64,000 nucleotides of DNA from DALYJJ01 sp033763935 (GTDB lineage: Bacteria > Acidobacteriota > Terriglobia > Bryobacterales > Bryobacteraceae), in contig JANRJO010000068.1 in assembly GCA_033763935.1 (NCBI GenBank), forward strand, positions 139,338 through 203,337, in the 5' to 3' direction. The notes beneath the pieces were generated by a model. The model was not told where the DNA came from and did no database searches. It saw only the letters and a list, made by a program, of their open reading frames with translations. Positions 32,795 through 41,455 of the stretch are shown piece by piece. The first letter of the stretch is position 1; every line of letters starts with the position of its first letter. A program made the position numbers and the translations under genes.

Positions 32795-34104
32795 TCGCTG
32801 CCGGCCGCGCTTGCCAGGTCCCGCTTGTGCAGCCCGTGCTTCTCCATCCGGTAGATCAGCGTCTTCCGGCTCAGGCTCAGGTACCGCGCCGCGTGCGTCT
32901 GGTTCCAGTTGAACTTCTGCAGCGCCCGGAACAGAAGCTCCTTCTCCACCGCCTCCAGGCTGATGCCGTGCGGCGGCAGCTCCAGGTGAATCACTTCCAG
33001 GATCGGGCGCTCCCGGCGCAGGAAGTTCGGAAGATCAGCCGTCGACAACTGCCCGCCCTGTGCCAGCGCTACCAGCCTGTCCATCACACTGCGCAGCTCC
33101 TCCACGTTGCCCGGCCACGTGTAGCTCTTCAGCTCCTGCAGCAGCGCCGGGGTCAGCTCCGTGCGAGGGCGCCCATTCCGCGCCTCACTCTCCATTGCGA
33201 ACTGCGCGGCCAGCGCCGGCAAATCCTCCAGCCGCTCGCGCAGCGGCGGCAGTTCGATTTGCACCGAACCCAGCCGGTAGTACAAGTCGGCCCGGAACCG
33301 GCCGTCTTCCACCGCCTCGCCTAGGTTGCTCTGGGTCCCCGCAATCACTCGCACGTCAACATCGCTCTCCAGCAAACGCAGCAAGCGAACCTGCTGCGTC
33401 GACGTCAGCGCCGAGGCCTCCTCCACGTACAGCGTGCCGCCCTCTGCCTTCTTCCCATCTTCCCCGTCCCACACCACGAACGGCCCGTCGCGCCGCACGC
33501 TGTTGCGATGAATCGCCTCCGCCAGCGCCGCCTTGCCGGTTCCCGTCTCCCCGCGCAGCAGGATGGTCGCCTCGGACTCCGCCGCCCGCGCCGCCGTGCC
33601 CAGCGCGGCCAGGAAGGCGGGCGACTGCCCCACCAGGCTGTCAAACCCCGCTCGGCGCTCCATCTCCGCCCGAGCCTCCCGCTGCCGCTCATTCCGCCGG
33701 CGCAGCGCCGCTGCTTGGCGCACCGACTGCTCCAGCCGCTCCGCCGAAGCGCTCTGCGAGAGGAAATCGTACGCCCCCTCCCGCATCGCCTCCACCGCCG
33801 ACTCGAGCGACTCCGGCCCCATCACAATCACCGGCGTTCCAGCCGCCGCCTTCGTCAGCCGCCGCAGCGCGGCCCAGTCCTGCTCCGCTTCACCGGTCTG
33901 CACAAGTACCACCACGTCATGCCGCCGCCGCTCCAGCAATGCGGCCCCCTCCGCTGCGCTCGCCGCCCCGGAGACCAGATAGCCGGCCTGCTCCAGCACC
34001 TCACCTTGCTGAGTGCTTGGTCCCACCACCAGTACCCGCCGCTCGAGAGCCGAAGGGGAGGGGATCGACTGTAACGATGCTACTGCCTGTGTGATAACCG
34101 CCAT
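32791..34104 (-). CDS. NtrC-like regulator lacking the sigma-54 contact segment
   Basis: A 437-residue protein built like an NtrC regulator but altered. The receiver domain (about 22-135) has VVVLVQTGE where the phospho-acceptor Asp motif should be. Walker A GETGTGK is intact at 185-191. Between FVVW (209-212) and the Walker B segment TLYVEEA (224-230) the usual stretch of about 40 residues with the GAFTGA loop is missing, and the Walker B Asp-Glu is Glu-Glu. ADLYYRLGSVQIELPPLRER and a Fis-type helix-turn-helix (NWNQTHAARYLSLSRKTLIY) remain. It probably binds DNA but cannot activate sigma-54 in the normal way. Confidence 0.82.
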   Translation of the reverse strand: MAVITQAVASLQSIPSPSALERRVLVVGPSTQQGEVLEQAGYLVSGAASAAEGAALLERRRHDVVVLVQTGEAEQDWAALRRLTKAAAGTPVIVMGPESLESAVEAMREGAYDFLSQSASAERLEQSVRQAAALRRRNERQREARAEMERRAGFDSLVGQSPAFLAALGTAARAAESEATILLRGETGTGKAALAEAIHRNSVRRDGPFVVWDGEDGKKAEGGTLYVEEASALTSTQQVRLLRLLESDVDVRVIAGTQSNLGEAVEDGRFRADLYYRLGSVQIELPPLRERLEDLPALAAQFAMESEARNGRPRTELTPALLQELKSYTWPGNVEELRSVMDRLVALAQGGQLSTADLPNFLRRERPILEVIHLELPPHGISLEAVEKELLFRALQKFNWNQTHAARYLSLSRKTLIYRMEKHGLHKRDLASAAGSD

Positions 34105-34209
34105 ACGGATTGCCAGATTTGGTCCTCGATCCTAAGTTTACGAAACCTTCATGTATTGGTCTAATAGATAGTTTGGAAGTAACAGTTCGATTTTTTCGAG
34201 GGGTTCGGG

Positions 34210-35118
34210 ATGGCGCAGGATTGGCTCAACTACCACCATTTGTTGTATTTCTATACAGTCGCGCGAGAGGGCAGCGTCGCAGCCGCCAGCCGTCACCTCT
34301 CGCTCGCCCAGCCCACCATCAGCAGCCAGATCCGGTCCCTGGAAGACAGCCTCGGTGGTAAGCTCTTCGCCCGCTCTGGCCGCGGACTCGTCCTTTCGGA
34401 CTTCGGACGCCTCATCTATCGCTATGCGGAGGACATCTTCTCCGCCGGACGCGAACTCCAGGACGTCATCAAGGGGCGGCCGCCGGGCGGCATCATGCGG
34501 CTCGCCGTCGGCATCTCGGACGCCATGCAGAAGCTCGTCGCCCACCGGATCCTCGAGCCGGTCCTCCGCCTGCAGGAGCCGGTCCGCATGATCTGTCATG
34601 AGGGCAAGCCGGAACACCTTCTGGCCGACCTTCGAACTCGCTCGCTCGACGTGATCCTGGCCGACTCGCCCATGAACCCCCGCCCGGGGACCACCGTGTT
34701 TAACCACTTGCTGGGAAGTTGCGGCACCGCTTTTCTTGCCGCACCTTCCCTCGCCTCCCGCTACCGCCGCAACTTCCCGGAGTCGCTGCACCGCGCCCCG
34801 TGCCTGCTCCCCGCCGGCAGTGCGTACCGCTTATCCCTCGACCAATGGCTCTCCAGCCGCCAGATTGAGCCGCACATAGTGGCCGAGTTCGACGACAACG
34901 CCCTGCTCAAAGTCTTTGGCCAAAACGGGGCCGGCATCTTCCCGGTGCCCGCGGTCATCGAGAAGGAGGTCCGCTCCATGTACAAGGTCTCCCTGGTCGG
35001 CCGAACCAGCGCCGTGGTGGACCGCTTCTTCGCCATCTCCATCGAGCGCAAGTTCAAGCACCCGGCCGTCGTCGCCATCTCCGAGGCCGCCCGCTCCGAG
35101 CTCTTTCGCTCAAGCTGA
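34210..35118 (+). CDS. LysR-family regulator, NhaR-like
   Basis: A 302-residue LysR protein. The N-terminal helix-turn-helix (YHHLLYFYTVAREGSVAAAS, LAQPTISSQIRSLEDSLG) has the NYHHLxYFxxVAREG opening of NhaR, the Na+/H+ antiporter activator. The effector domain follows from about residue 90. A ribosome site GAGGGG lies 6 nt before the ATG. The AT-rich 105-bp gap upstream, shared with the divergent regulator, is where an autoregulatory T-N11-A site would be expected. No antiporter gene is in the window, so the target is unknown. Confidence 0.85.
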   Translation: MAQDWLNYHHLLYFYTVAREGSVAAASRHLSLAQPTISSQIRSLEDSLGGKLFARSGRGLVLSDFGRLIYRYAEDIFSAGRELQDVIKGRPPGGIMRLAVGISDAMQKLVAHRILEPVLRLQEPVRMICHEGKPEHLLADLRTRSLDVILADSPMNPRPGTTVFNHLLGSCGTAFLAAPSLASRYRRNFPESLHRAPCLLPAGSAYRLSLDQWLSSRQIEPHIVAEFDDNALLKVFGQNGAGIFPVPAVIEKEVRSMYKVSLVGRTSAVVDRFFAISIERKFKHPAVVAISEAARSELFRSS

Positions 35119-37146
35119 TTCGAGGCAGACCGCCTGGTGTCCTTGCACCCGGGGAACTTCGAACCGCGCATAGCCGCCTTCGTAGCGGAACGCCACCGGC
35201 TGCCCCTCGGGAACCAGCGTCACCTTGGCAGGCCGCGCTGCCCGCACCGCGATCGAAACGCGCTCCAACAGCCCGGGCTCCTCGATGATGTCGATATTCG
35301 GCGCCCGGCGCGTCAGCGGATAGTAAAGCAGGTGCACGATGTGGCGCTTTGAACCTTGCCGCAACAACGTCGCCTGTGCGGTTGAAGGCAGCCGCTCCGC
35401 CCGCAGCGAGGGCTCAGGCAGATAGGCGCTGAGCAAACGCGCCACCAGCAGCTTCTGAATGCCGAACGCGTCCTCCGAATACGAGCGGAAGAACGGGTTC
35501 GCAATGTACGTCACGCGCCCGCGGCGAGTAATCACCGGCTCGTCGGTCGCTGTCCCCGGCGGCGTTTGCTTATGCGAGCTGAACCGCTCCGCGCTTCGGT
35601 CGAAGTACGGATGCGTGTAAGTCGCAAGCACCTCCGTGCCCGGCTCGGCGGTCACGGAAGTCCCCCGCTGGTAGAGGAAGTAATTCTGATCGTCGATGCC
35701 CGGAAACGCTCCGGCCTTCAAACGGAAGTACTCCCCCTCGTACTTTGCCGGCCCGTTGTAGCGTACACCCACCTGGCTCAACGCGAACTGCCGCCTGCCG
35801 CCGTCCAGAAGACTGTGGTGCGAGAGAATCAGGTGGCCGCCCCCGGTCACGTACCGGTCGAGTTTCTCCACCAGTCCCGGAAACGGAGGAATCTCGTCCG
35901 GAACGATCACCACCTTGTACTTCGCCAGGTCCTCATCCAGGTCCAGCACGTTGAACTGCTGGTGCAGTTCCACCAACATGTTCGTGAACCCCTGGTCCAC
36001 CGGCGTAATCTTCTGCGTCGTCTCGGACGCCACCACCGCCGTTGAGATCACTCCGATGTCGGCCACCGCGGTGACGCCTCTCGCCCAAGGCTCCAGCGCT
36101 TCCACCTTCGCGTACGTCTTTCCAATGCGATCGTACGTCACCGGATCCAGCCGCCCCCGCGGGTGCAGTTGATCGCCCACGCAGACCTTCGTTCCGTTGG
36201 CAAGGAAGTTGACGCATTCAAAGTCCAGCGCCGCCTGGTTCTTGATGCCCCCGAAGTCGCCCCACGACTTGTGGAAGCGGCCCGTCATTCCCACCATGTC
36301 CTTCCCGAGCGTGCGCATGTACCGCACTCGCTGCTGGAAGTGCGAGTAACCCCAGCCGCCGGTCGGCAGCGATTCGATCTCGATATGGCTGTAATACGGA
36401 AGCTCGTCGCGCACGCCCACCACCAGGCGGCTGTTGTAGAACGTGAGCGCCTTCGGAAACCGCTTGTGGACAATCTCATTCAGCCGCCGTTCCACCCGCA
36501 TCGCCACCGTCTTGTTGTGACGTCGGATCTCCGCTTCCGATTCGCCCAGCCCCAGCTTCGCGCGGTCCTCCCGGCACCATTGGCAATAGCAGCCCTGCGG
36601 CGGTTGCTTCAGGATGTCGAACCAGGCGCCGTCCGTCTCGTACTTCGAGAGAATCTCCTCGTTCTCACGAACCACCAGGTCCAGGTACGGCGTGTTCATG
36701 CAGAGGTTCGGCCACGCCGGCAGCGGGTCGCCCACCGCCTTCCCGTCGCGGCCCCGCCACAGCCACTCCGGGTGCTTGCGCGCGATGTCGACGTCCCATA
36801 CCAGCGAGTAGTAGTAATTGATGTCGATGCCGTTCGCGCGGCACGCCTTCACCATGCCGCCCAGCAGGTCCTTCTTCAAGTGCGGATGCGGCCGTCCCAC
36901 CTTCGCGTCGTAGTACGACCACCCGTGGTGGCACTTGGCGAACACGTTGATGGAGTTAACGCGCGCCTTCTTGAGCGTAGCTGCGAACTCCCCGCCGTCG
37001 AAGTCCGCGCCGATATCCGGGATGTGCTCGCTGGTGTGAAAGTCCAGATGAACCTGGCGAAACGGCAACTCCTCCGCGGCGGCGGCCTTCATCCGGCTGC
37101 TCGCGATCGCCGTGACCGTGGAGAGCAGGAACGTCCTTCTCTGCAT
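35110..37146 (-). CDS. Putative glycoside hydrolase (GHL6 domain) with beta-galactosidase trimerisation-like domain
   Basis: About 678 residues with a twin-arginine signal (MQRRTFLLSTVTAIASS). Residues 30-370 fit the GHL6/TIM-barrel glycosidase family (VHLDFHTSEHIPDIGADFD, FAKCHHGWSYYD, DINYYYSLVWDVD, GAWFDILKQPPQGCYCQWC). A trimerisation-like domain follows (VVIVPDEIPPFPGLVEKLD, GGGHLILSHHS). Its substrate is unassigned; relatives are annotated as fucosidase- or galactosidase-like. The ATG at 37146 gives the cleanest Tat signal, but 37155 is also possible. It is 13 nt after the phosphatase gene. Confidence 0.75.
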   Translation of the reverse strand: MQRRTFLLSTVTAIASSRMKAAAAEELPFRQVHLDFHTSEHIPDIGADFDGGEFAATLKKARVNSINVFAKCHHGWSYYDAKVGRPHPHLKKDLLGGMVKACRANGIDINYYYSLVWDVDIARKHPEWLWRGRDGKAVGDPLPAWPNLCMNTPYLDLVVRENEEILSKYETDGAWFDILKQPPQGCYCQWCREDRAKLGLGESEAEIRRHNKTVAMRVERRLNEIVHKRFPKALTFYNSRLVVGVRDELPYYSHIEIESLPTGGWGYSHFQQRVRYMRTLGKDMVGMTGRFHKSWGDFGGIKNQAALDFECVNFLANGTKVCVGDQLHPRGRLDPVTYDRIGKTYAKVEALEPWARGVTAVADIGVISTAVVASETTQKITPVDQGFTNMLVELHQQFNVLDLDEDLAKYKVVIVPDEIPPFPGLVEKLDRYVTGGGHLILSHHSLLDGGRRQFALSQVGVRYNGPAKYEGEYFRLKAGAFPGIDDQNYFLYQRGTSVTAEPGTEVLATYTHPYFDRSAERFSSHKQTPPGTATDEPVITRRGRVTYIANPFFRSYSEDAFGIQKLLVARLLSAYLPEPSLRAERLPSTAQATLLRQGSKRHIVHLLYYPLTRRAPNIDIIEEPGLLERVSIAVRAARPAKVTLVPEGQPVAFRYEGGYARFEVPRVQGHQAVCLESA

Positions 37147-37159
37147 GCCCATCATCCTC

Positions 37160-37960
37160 TCACTTCCGCAGCGATTCGTACTTCCGCCCCAGCACCTGCT
37201 CGCGCGACAGCGTGCGGTCGAAGCCGTAGAGCGCGGCCTCCCAGGAGCCGTAGGTGGGATTCGGAATCAGGAACCACGTCGAACCCCAATTTGCCGCGCC
37301 TAGCTTCTCCAGTTCCGCGCGCTTCTCGAGCGCTACATACGCCGGCACAAAGTCGTTGAAGTCGTCGCCCATCAGCATCACTACGCGGAAGCTCTTGGCC
37401 ACGTGCTCGCGCCGCGCCTGCTTGTCGGAGGTCCAACCGTTCTCCCCCGCCGTCAGCAGGACGTCCATATCGTCCCTCCAGGGAAAGTCGAACTTCTGGA
37501 GGTTCTTCTTCGTCGCAGCCTCCTCCTCGGCGTGCCGCCGGTTGGTCACGTAGAAGACGGTGACGCCTCGCGAAGCGGCGTACCGCAAGAACTCGAGCGC
37601 CCCGGGGATCGGCTCCGCCTTCCCTTCATTCACCCATTCGGTCCACGACTTCGGGTCCCAGTTAATGCCGCGGTCCACCATGCGCGCCTGGAACGGGCTG
37701 TTGTCGAGCAGTGTCTCGTCGATATCGCTGACAATCGCCGGCTTCAGCTTCTGATACTTCCCCGTCTGGCTGACCGCCGTCCACTTCTTGTTTCTGAGCG
37801 CCAGGTCCAACGCCAGCTTCGCGCCGCGAAAGATGGTCTGCGTCGCCCCGCGATACTCCGCCGCCGACTGCGACCACAAAGTCGCGTTGAGGTTCTCGTG
37901 CGTCTTGAGCGTCTGCGCGCACAGCGCGCCCGTGGCGAACAGCAATAGGACAATACGCAT
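37160..37960 (-). CDS. HAD-IIIB acid phosphatase, e(P4)-like 5'-nucleotidase
   Basis: A 266-residue exported phosphatase. Signal peptide MRIVLLLFATGALCAQ lacks a good lipobox, unlike the lipoprotein e(P4) itself. The nucleophile motif SDIDETLLDN and the later VTNRRHAEEE and MGDDFNDF are the HAD-IIIB signature. Family members dephosphorylate nucleotides and other phosphomonoesters in the periplasm. The Met at 37960 was chosen over 37969 for the signal. It leads a two-gene minus-strand unit with the GHL6 enzyme, divergent from the oxidoreductase operon across 30 bp. Confidence 0.85.
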   Translation of the reverse strand: MRIVLLLFATGALCAQTLKTHENLNATLWSQSAAEYRGATQTIFRGAKLALDLALRNKKWTAVSQTGKYQKLKPAIVSDIDETLLDNSPFQARMVDRGINWDPKSWTEWVNEGKAEPIPGALEFLRYAASRGVTVFYVTNRRHAEEEAATKKNLQKFDFPWRDDMDVLLTAGENGWTSDKQARREHVAKSFRVVMLMGDDFNDFVPAYVALEKRAELEKLGAANWGSTWFLIPNPTYGSWEAALYGFDRTLSREQVLGRKYESLRK

Positions 37961-37990
37961 GGCTTGCACTTATGATAAACGTCGAAACCG

Positions 37991-39100
37991 ATGGATCTCG
38001 ACCTCGACCTGCGGCACATGCCCCCGCCTCCGTTGCGGAAGGATTACAGAATCGGCGCCATCGGCGCGGGCTTTATCATGCGAGACGTTCACCTGGTGGC
38101 GTACCACCGCGCCGGCTTCCCCGTTGCCGCCATTACCAGCGCTAACCCGGACCAGGCCGCGGAAGTCGCCCGGGCACGCTCCGTCCCCAACGTCCACGCC
38201 ACCTGGCAGCAACTGCTCGACGACCCCGAGGTGGATGTGCTCGACATCGCCGTTCCGCCGCACGCGCAGCCGGAGATCATCTACGAAGCCGCCCGCCGCG
38301 GCCGGGTCAAGGGCATCCTCGCGCAGAAGCCTCTTGCCCTCTCCTACGGCGAAGCGTTTTCCGTCGTCGCCGCCTGTGAGCGCGCGGGCATCACGCTCGC
38401 CGTCAATCAGAACATGCGCTATGACCAGTCGATCCGCGCCTTGAAAACCCTGCTCTCGCGCGGCTGGCTGGGCGAACCCGTCCTCGCCACCATCGACATG
38501 CGCGCCATCCCGCACTGGCAGCCATGGGTGCGCGACTACGGCCGCCTCACGCTCTCCGTCATGAGCATCCATCACCTCGATACCTTCCGCTACCTCTTCG
38601 GCGACCCGGAATGCGTCTACGTCAGCGCCCGCCCCGACCCGCGCACCAAATTCCCGCACCGGGATGGCATCGCGCTCTACATTCTGGAGTACGACGGCGG
38701 TTTCCGCGCCAGCGCTTGGGACGACGTGTGGGCGGGCCCCGCGCGAGAAGGCGCCGCCGCCGATCTCTACATCAAGTGGCGCGTCGAAGGCACCGAAGGG
38801 GCGGCCCAGGGAACCATCGGCTGGCCTGGCTATCCCAACGCTGTGCCGTCCACCATCCAGTTCGCCACGCGCCGCCACCCCGGCGCCTGGATCTCGCCCT
38901 CGTGGAGCGAAGTCTGGTTCCCTGACGCCTTCCAGGGCACCATGGGTGAGCTCTTCGACAGCCTCGCCACCGCCCGCGAGCCTTCGCACAGCGGCCGGGA
39001 AAACCTCCGCACCGTCGCGCTGGTCGACGCCTGCTATCGATCGCTTGACGAGCACCGCCCCGTTGTCATCCGGGAGATCTTAGGAGCAGCCGCATCATGA
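37991..39100 (+). CDS. Gfo/Idh/MocA-family oxidoreductase
   Basis: A 369-residue NAD(P)-dependent sugar dehydrogenase-like protein. The Rossmann motif is IGAIGAGFIMRDVH near residues 21-34; the AQKPLAL block holds the family Lys (EKP becomes QKP here), and MSIHHLDTFRYLFG contains the catalytic His region. Overlaps the next gene by ATGA. Together with a sugar isomerase it suggests inositol or rare-sugar oxidation; the substrate is inferred only. An internal Met at 38018 is a second possible start. Confidence 0.85.
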   Translation: MDLDLDLRHMPPPPLRKDYRIGAIGAGFIMRDVHLVAYHRAGFPVAAITSANPDQAAEVARARSVPNVHATWQQLLDDPEVDVLDIAVPPHAQPEIIYEAARRGRVKGILAQKPLALSYGEAFSVVAACERAGITLAVNQNMRYDQSIRALKTLLSRGWLGEPVLATIDMRAIPHWQPWVRDYGRLTLSVMSIHHLDTFRYLFGDPECVYVSARPDPRTKFPHRDGIALYILEYDGGFRASAWDDVWAGPAREGAAADLYIKWRVEGTEGAAQGTIGWPGYPNAVPSTIQFATRRHPGAWISPSWSEVWFPDAFQGTMGELFDSLATAREPSHSGRENLRTVALVDACYRSLDEHRPVVIREILGAAAS

Positions 39101-39918
39101 AACTCGGACTCATCAACTCCGCCTGGCTCGGCTCGCCCATCGGCACAGCCGAGGGCATCCGCCTCACGAAAGAGATCGGCTTCGACACTATCGACATCTT
39201 CACCGAGCCGATGGATATCGACGTCCGCGAGCGCAAGTGCATCAAGGAGACGGCACGGCAGGTGGGCCTTCCCATCGTGTCACTGCCCTGCTGCGCGCTC
39301 GGCATCGCCGACTTCAACGCGCCCGTGCGTCGCTTTCACGTCGAGCGCGCAAAGCAGTTCCTCGACCTCGCCTATGAGCTCGAGGCGAAGAATCTCCTGC
39401 TCGTGCTCGGGGAGTACCTGTGGCAGCAGGAGGTCATCGCGCCGCGCGACCAGTGGAGTTGGGCCGTCGAGCACACGCGCGACCTCGGGGATTATGCGCG
39501 GAAGCTCGGCCTGGAAATCGCCCTCGAACTGGAGCCGTTCCACCTTTCCCTCATCAACGATCTCGAGAAGATGCTGCGCTTCCTCGACGACGTCAACCAC
39601 CCCGCCGTCCGCGCCAACCTCGATATCTCGCACCTGCATCTGTCGAAGGTGCCGGCGGCCGAGATCGCCAATGCCAAAGGCCGCATCGCGCATGTCCATT
39701 TCTCCGACTGCGACGGCAAGAAGCACGGCGACCTGCCGCCGGGACGCGGCGTAGTCGATTTCCCCCCCTACCTGGAAGCCCTCAAGGCAACCGGCTTCGA
39801 CGGCGTCATCAGCATCGAACTCGAATACTCGCCGGAGCCCGATCAGATCGTGGAGTGGGTTCGCGAGGCATATCGGGAGACGGACAAGCTGATGCGCGCG
39901 GCGGGCATTCGTTCATGA
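39097..39918 (+). CDS. Sugar phosphate isomerase/epimerase (xylose isomerase-like TIM barrel)
   Basis: A 273-residue AP-endonuclease-2 fold isomerase. Metal-ligand blocks are visible: ALELEPFH (Glu), NLDISHLHLS (Asp/His), HVHFSDCDG (His/Asp) and SIELEYSPEP (Glu), as in sugar isomerases and epimerases. It is coupled on both sides by ATGA overlaps to the oxidoreductase and to PhoD, so the three are surely one operon. Acts on a keto- or aldo-sugar, identity unknown. Confidence 0.87.
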   Translation: MKLGLINSAWLGSPIGTAEGIRLTKEIGFDTIDIFTEPMDIDVRERKCIKETARQVGLPIVSLPCCALGIADFNAPVRRFHVERAKQFLDLAYELEAKNLLLVLGEYLWQQEVIAPRDQWSWAVEHTRDLGDYARKLGLEIALELEPFHLSLINDLEKMLRFLDDVNHPAVRANLDISHLHLSKVPAAEIANAKGRIAHVHFSDCDGKKHGDLPPGRGVVDFPPYLEALKATGFDGVISIELEYSPEPDQIVEWVREAYRETDKLMRAAGIRS

Positions 39919-41411
39919 TCGCCCGCCGAAGTCTCCTCTTCGCTGGCGCCGCCGCCGCCTTCGCCCAGTCGCCCCGTCCGGTCGTCACCGGGGTTCAGAC
40001 GGGCGATCCTCTCACGGACCGCATCCTGCTCTGGGCGCGAGCCGACCGCCCGTCGCGGCTGCTCGTCGACTACAACGGCCGCAGCGTGCGGGCGCCTTTC
40101 GCGCTGGACGTTTCCGACTACACGGCGCGGCTCGACTTGACGGGCCTCCCACCCGGCTCTGAAGTTCGCTACACCGTGCGCTTTGAGAGCCTCGGAGACG
40201 CCTCGCTCAGTGAACCCGTGGAAGGCCGCGCCCGCACCGCGCCCGCGGCGAAGGCCGACATTCGCTTCGTCTGGACCGGCGACACCGCCGGGCAAGGCTA
40301 CGGCATCAACCCCGAGTGGGGCGGCATGCGCATCTACGAGACGATGCGCCGTGACCAGCCCCACTTCCTGCTCCACAGCGGCGACACGATCTACGCGGAC
40401 AACCCCATTCCGCCGGAGATCAAGCTCCCCGACGGCTCGGTCTGGAAGAACCTCACCACCCCGGAGAAGAGCAAGGTCGCCGAAACCCTCGACGAGTTCC
40501 GCGGCAACTATCGCTACAACCTCCTCGACGAGAACATTCGCCGCTTCAACCGCGAGGTCCCGCAGATCTGGCAATGGGACGATCACGAGGTGTCCAACAA
40601 CTGGTCGCCGTCGCTCGATCTTGCCGCCAATCCCCGGTACAAGGACAAACGCCTGGGCCTGCTCATCGCCAACGCCACGCGAGCCTTTCTCGAGTACGCC
40701 CCCATCCGCTTCGACCCCGCCGACGAGCAGCGCGTCTACCGGCACATCCCCTACGGCCCGTTGCTCGACGTGTTCGTGATCGACATGCGCAGCTACCGCG
40801 GTCCGAACACCCACAACCGGCAGAGTGCCGAGTCGAACGAGACGGTCTACCTGGACAAGCCGCAGCTGGACTGGTTGGAACAGGGACTGGCGCGGTCGAA
40901 AGCGACGTGGAAAGTGATCGCCTCGGATATGCCGATCGGCCTCGTGGTCGGCGACGGCAAGGACAAAGAGGGCCGGCCACGCTTTGAGAACTCGGCGAAC
41001 GGAGACGGTCCTCCACTCGGCCGCGAACTCGAAATCGCCCGCGTCCTCCGCGCCATCCGGCAGCGGCGCATCCGCAACGTCGTTTGGCTCACCGCCGATA
41101 CGCATTACACCGCGGCCCACTACTATGACCCGGCCAAAGCCCAGTTCAAGGACTTCGACCCGTTCTGGGAGTTCGTTTCCGGCCCCGCGAATGCCGGTAC
41201 CTTCGGCCCCAACGCGACCGACAACACCTTCGGCATCGACGTCCAGTTCTTCAAAGCCCCGCCACAAGGCCAGGTGAATCTGCCGCCCAGCGCGGGCTAC
41301 CAGTTCTACGGGCTGGTCGAGATCGACGGCCGCTCGGAGCAGATGAAGGTTACGTTAAAGGACGTAGCCGGCGCTTCGCTCTACTCGAAAATCCTGTCGC
41401 CGCAACGGTAG
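39915..41411 (+). CDS. PhoD-like alkaline phosphatase family protein, exported
   Basis: A 498-residue phosphodiesterase/phosphatase. A short Tat-like leader ARRSLLFAGAAAAFAQ opens the protein, followed by a fibronectin-like N-terminal domain (GDPLTDRILLWARAD). The metallophosphatase core has DTAGQ, HSGDTIYAD, WDDHEVSNNW and ADTHYTAAHY motifs. PhoD enzymes use Ca/Fe to hydrolyse phosphodiesters and monoesters outside the membrane. The ATG at 39915 overlaps the isomerase stop (ATGA). Confidence 0.88.
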   Translation: MIARRSLLFAGAAAAFAQSPRPVVTGVQTGDPLTDRILLWARADRPSRLLVDYNGRSVRAPFALDVSDYTARLDLTGLPPGSEVRYTVRFESLGDASLSEPVEGRARTAPAAKADIRFVWTGDTAGQGYGINPEWGGMRIYETMRRDQPHFLLHSGDTIYADNPIPPEIKLPDGSVWKNLTTPEKSKVAETLDEFRGNYRYNLLDENIRRFNREVPQIWQWDDHEVSNNWSPSLDLAANPRYKDKRLGLLIANATRAFLEYAPIRFDPADEQRVYRHIPYGPLLDVFVIDMRSYRGPNTHNRQSAESNETVYLDKPQLDWLEQGLARSKATWKVIASDMPIGLVVGDGKDKEGRPRFENSANGDGPPLGRELEIARVLRAIRQRRIRNVVWLTADTHYTAAHYYDPAKAQFKDFDPFWEFVSGPANAGTFGPNATDNTFGIDVQFFKAPPQGQVNLPPSAGYQFYGLVEIDGRSEQMKVTLKDVAGASLYSKILSPQR

Positions 41412-41455
41412 GACGGAACCCCCCGGCGCCGGCCGGTGTCTTATGTTGTAAGAAC

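Noticed and set aside
37991..41411. Considered as a myo-inositol catabolic operon
   Set aside because: Only generic oxidoreductase and isomerase families are present; none of the specific iolC, iolD or iolE genes is seen.
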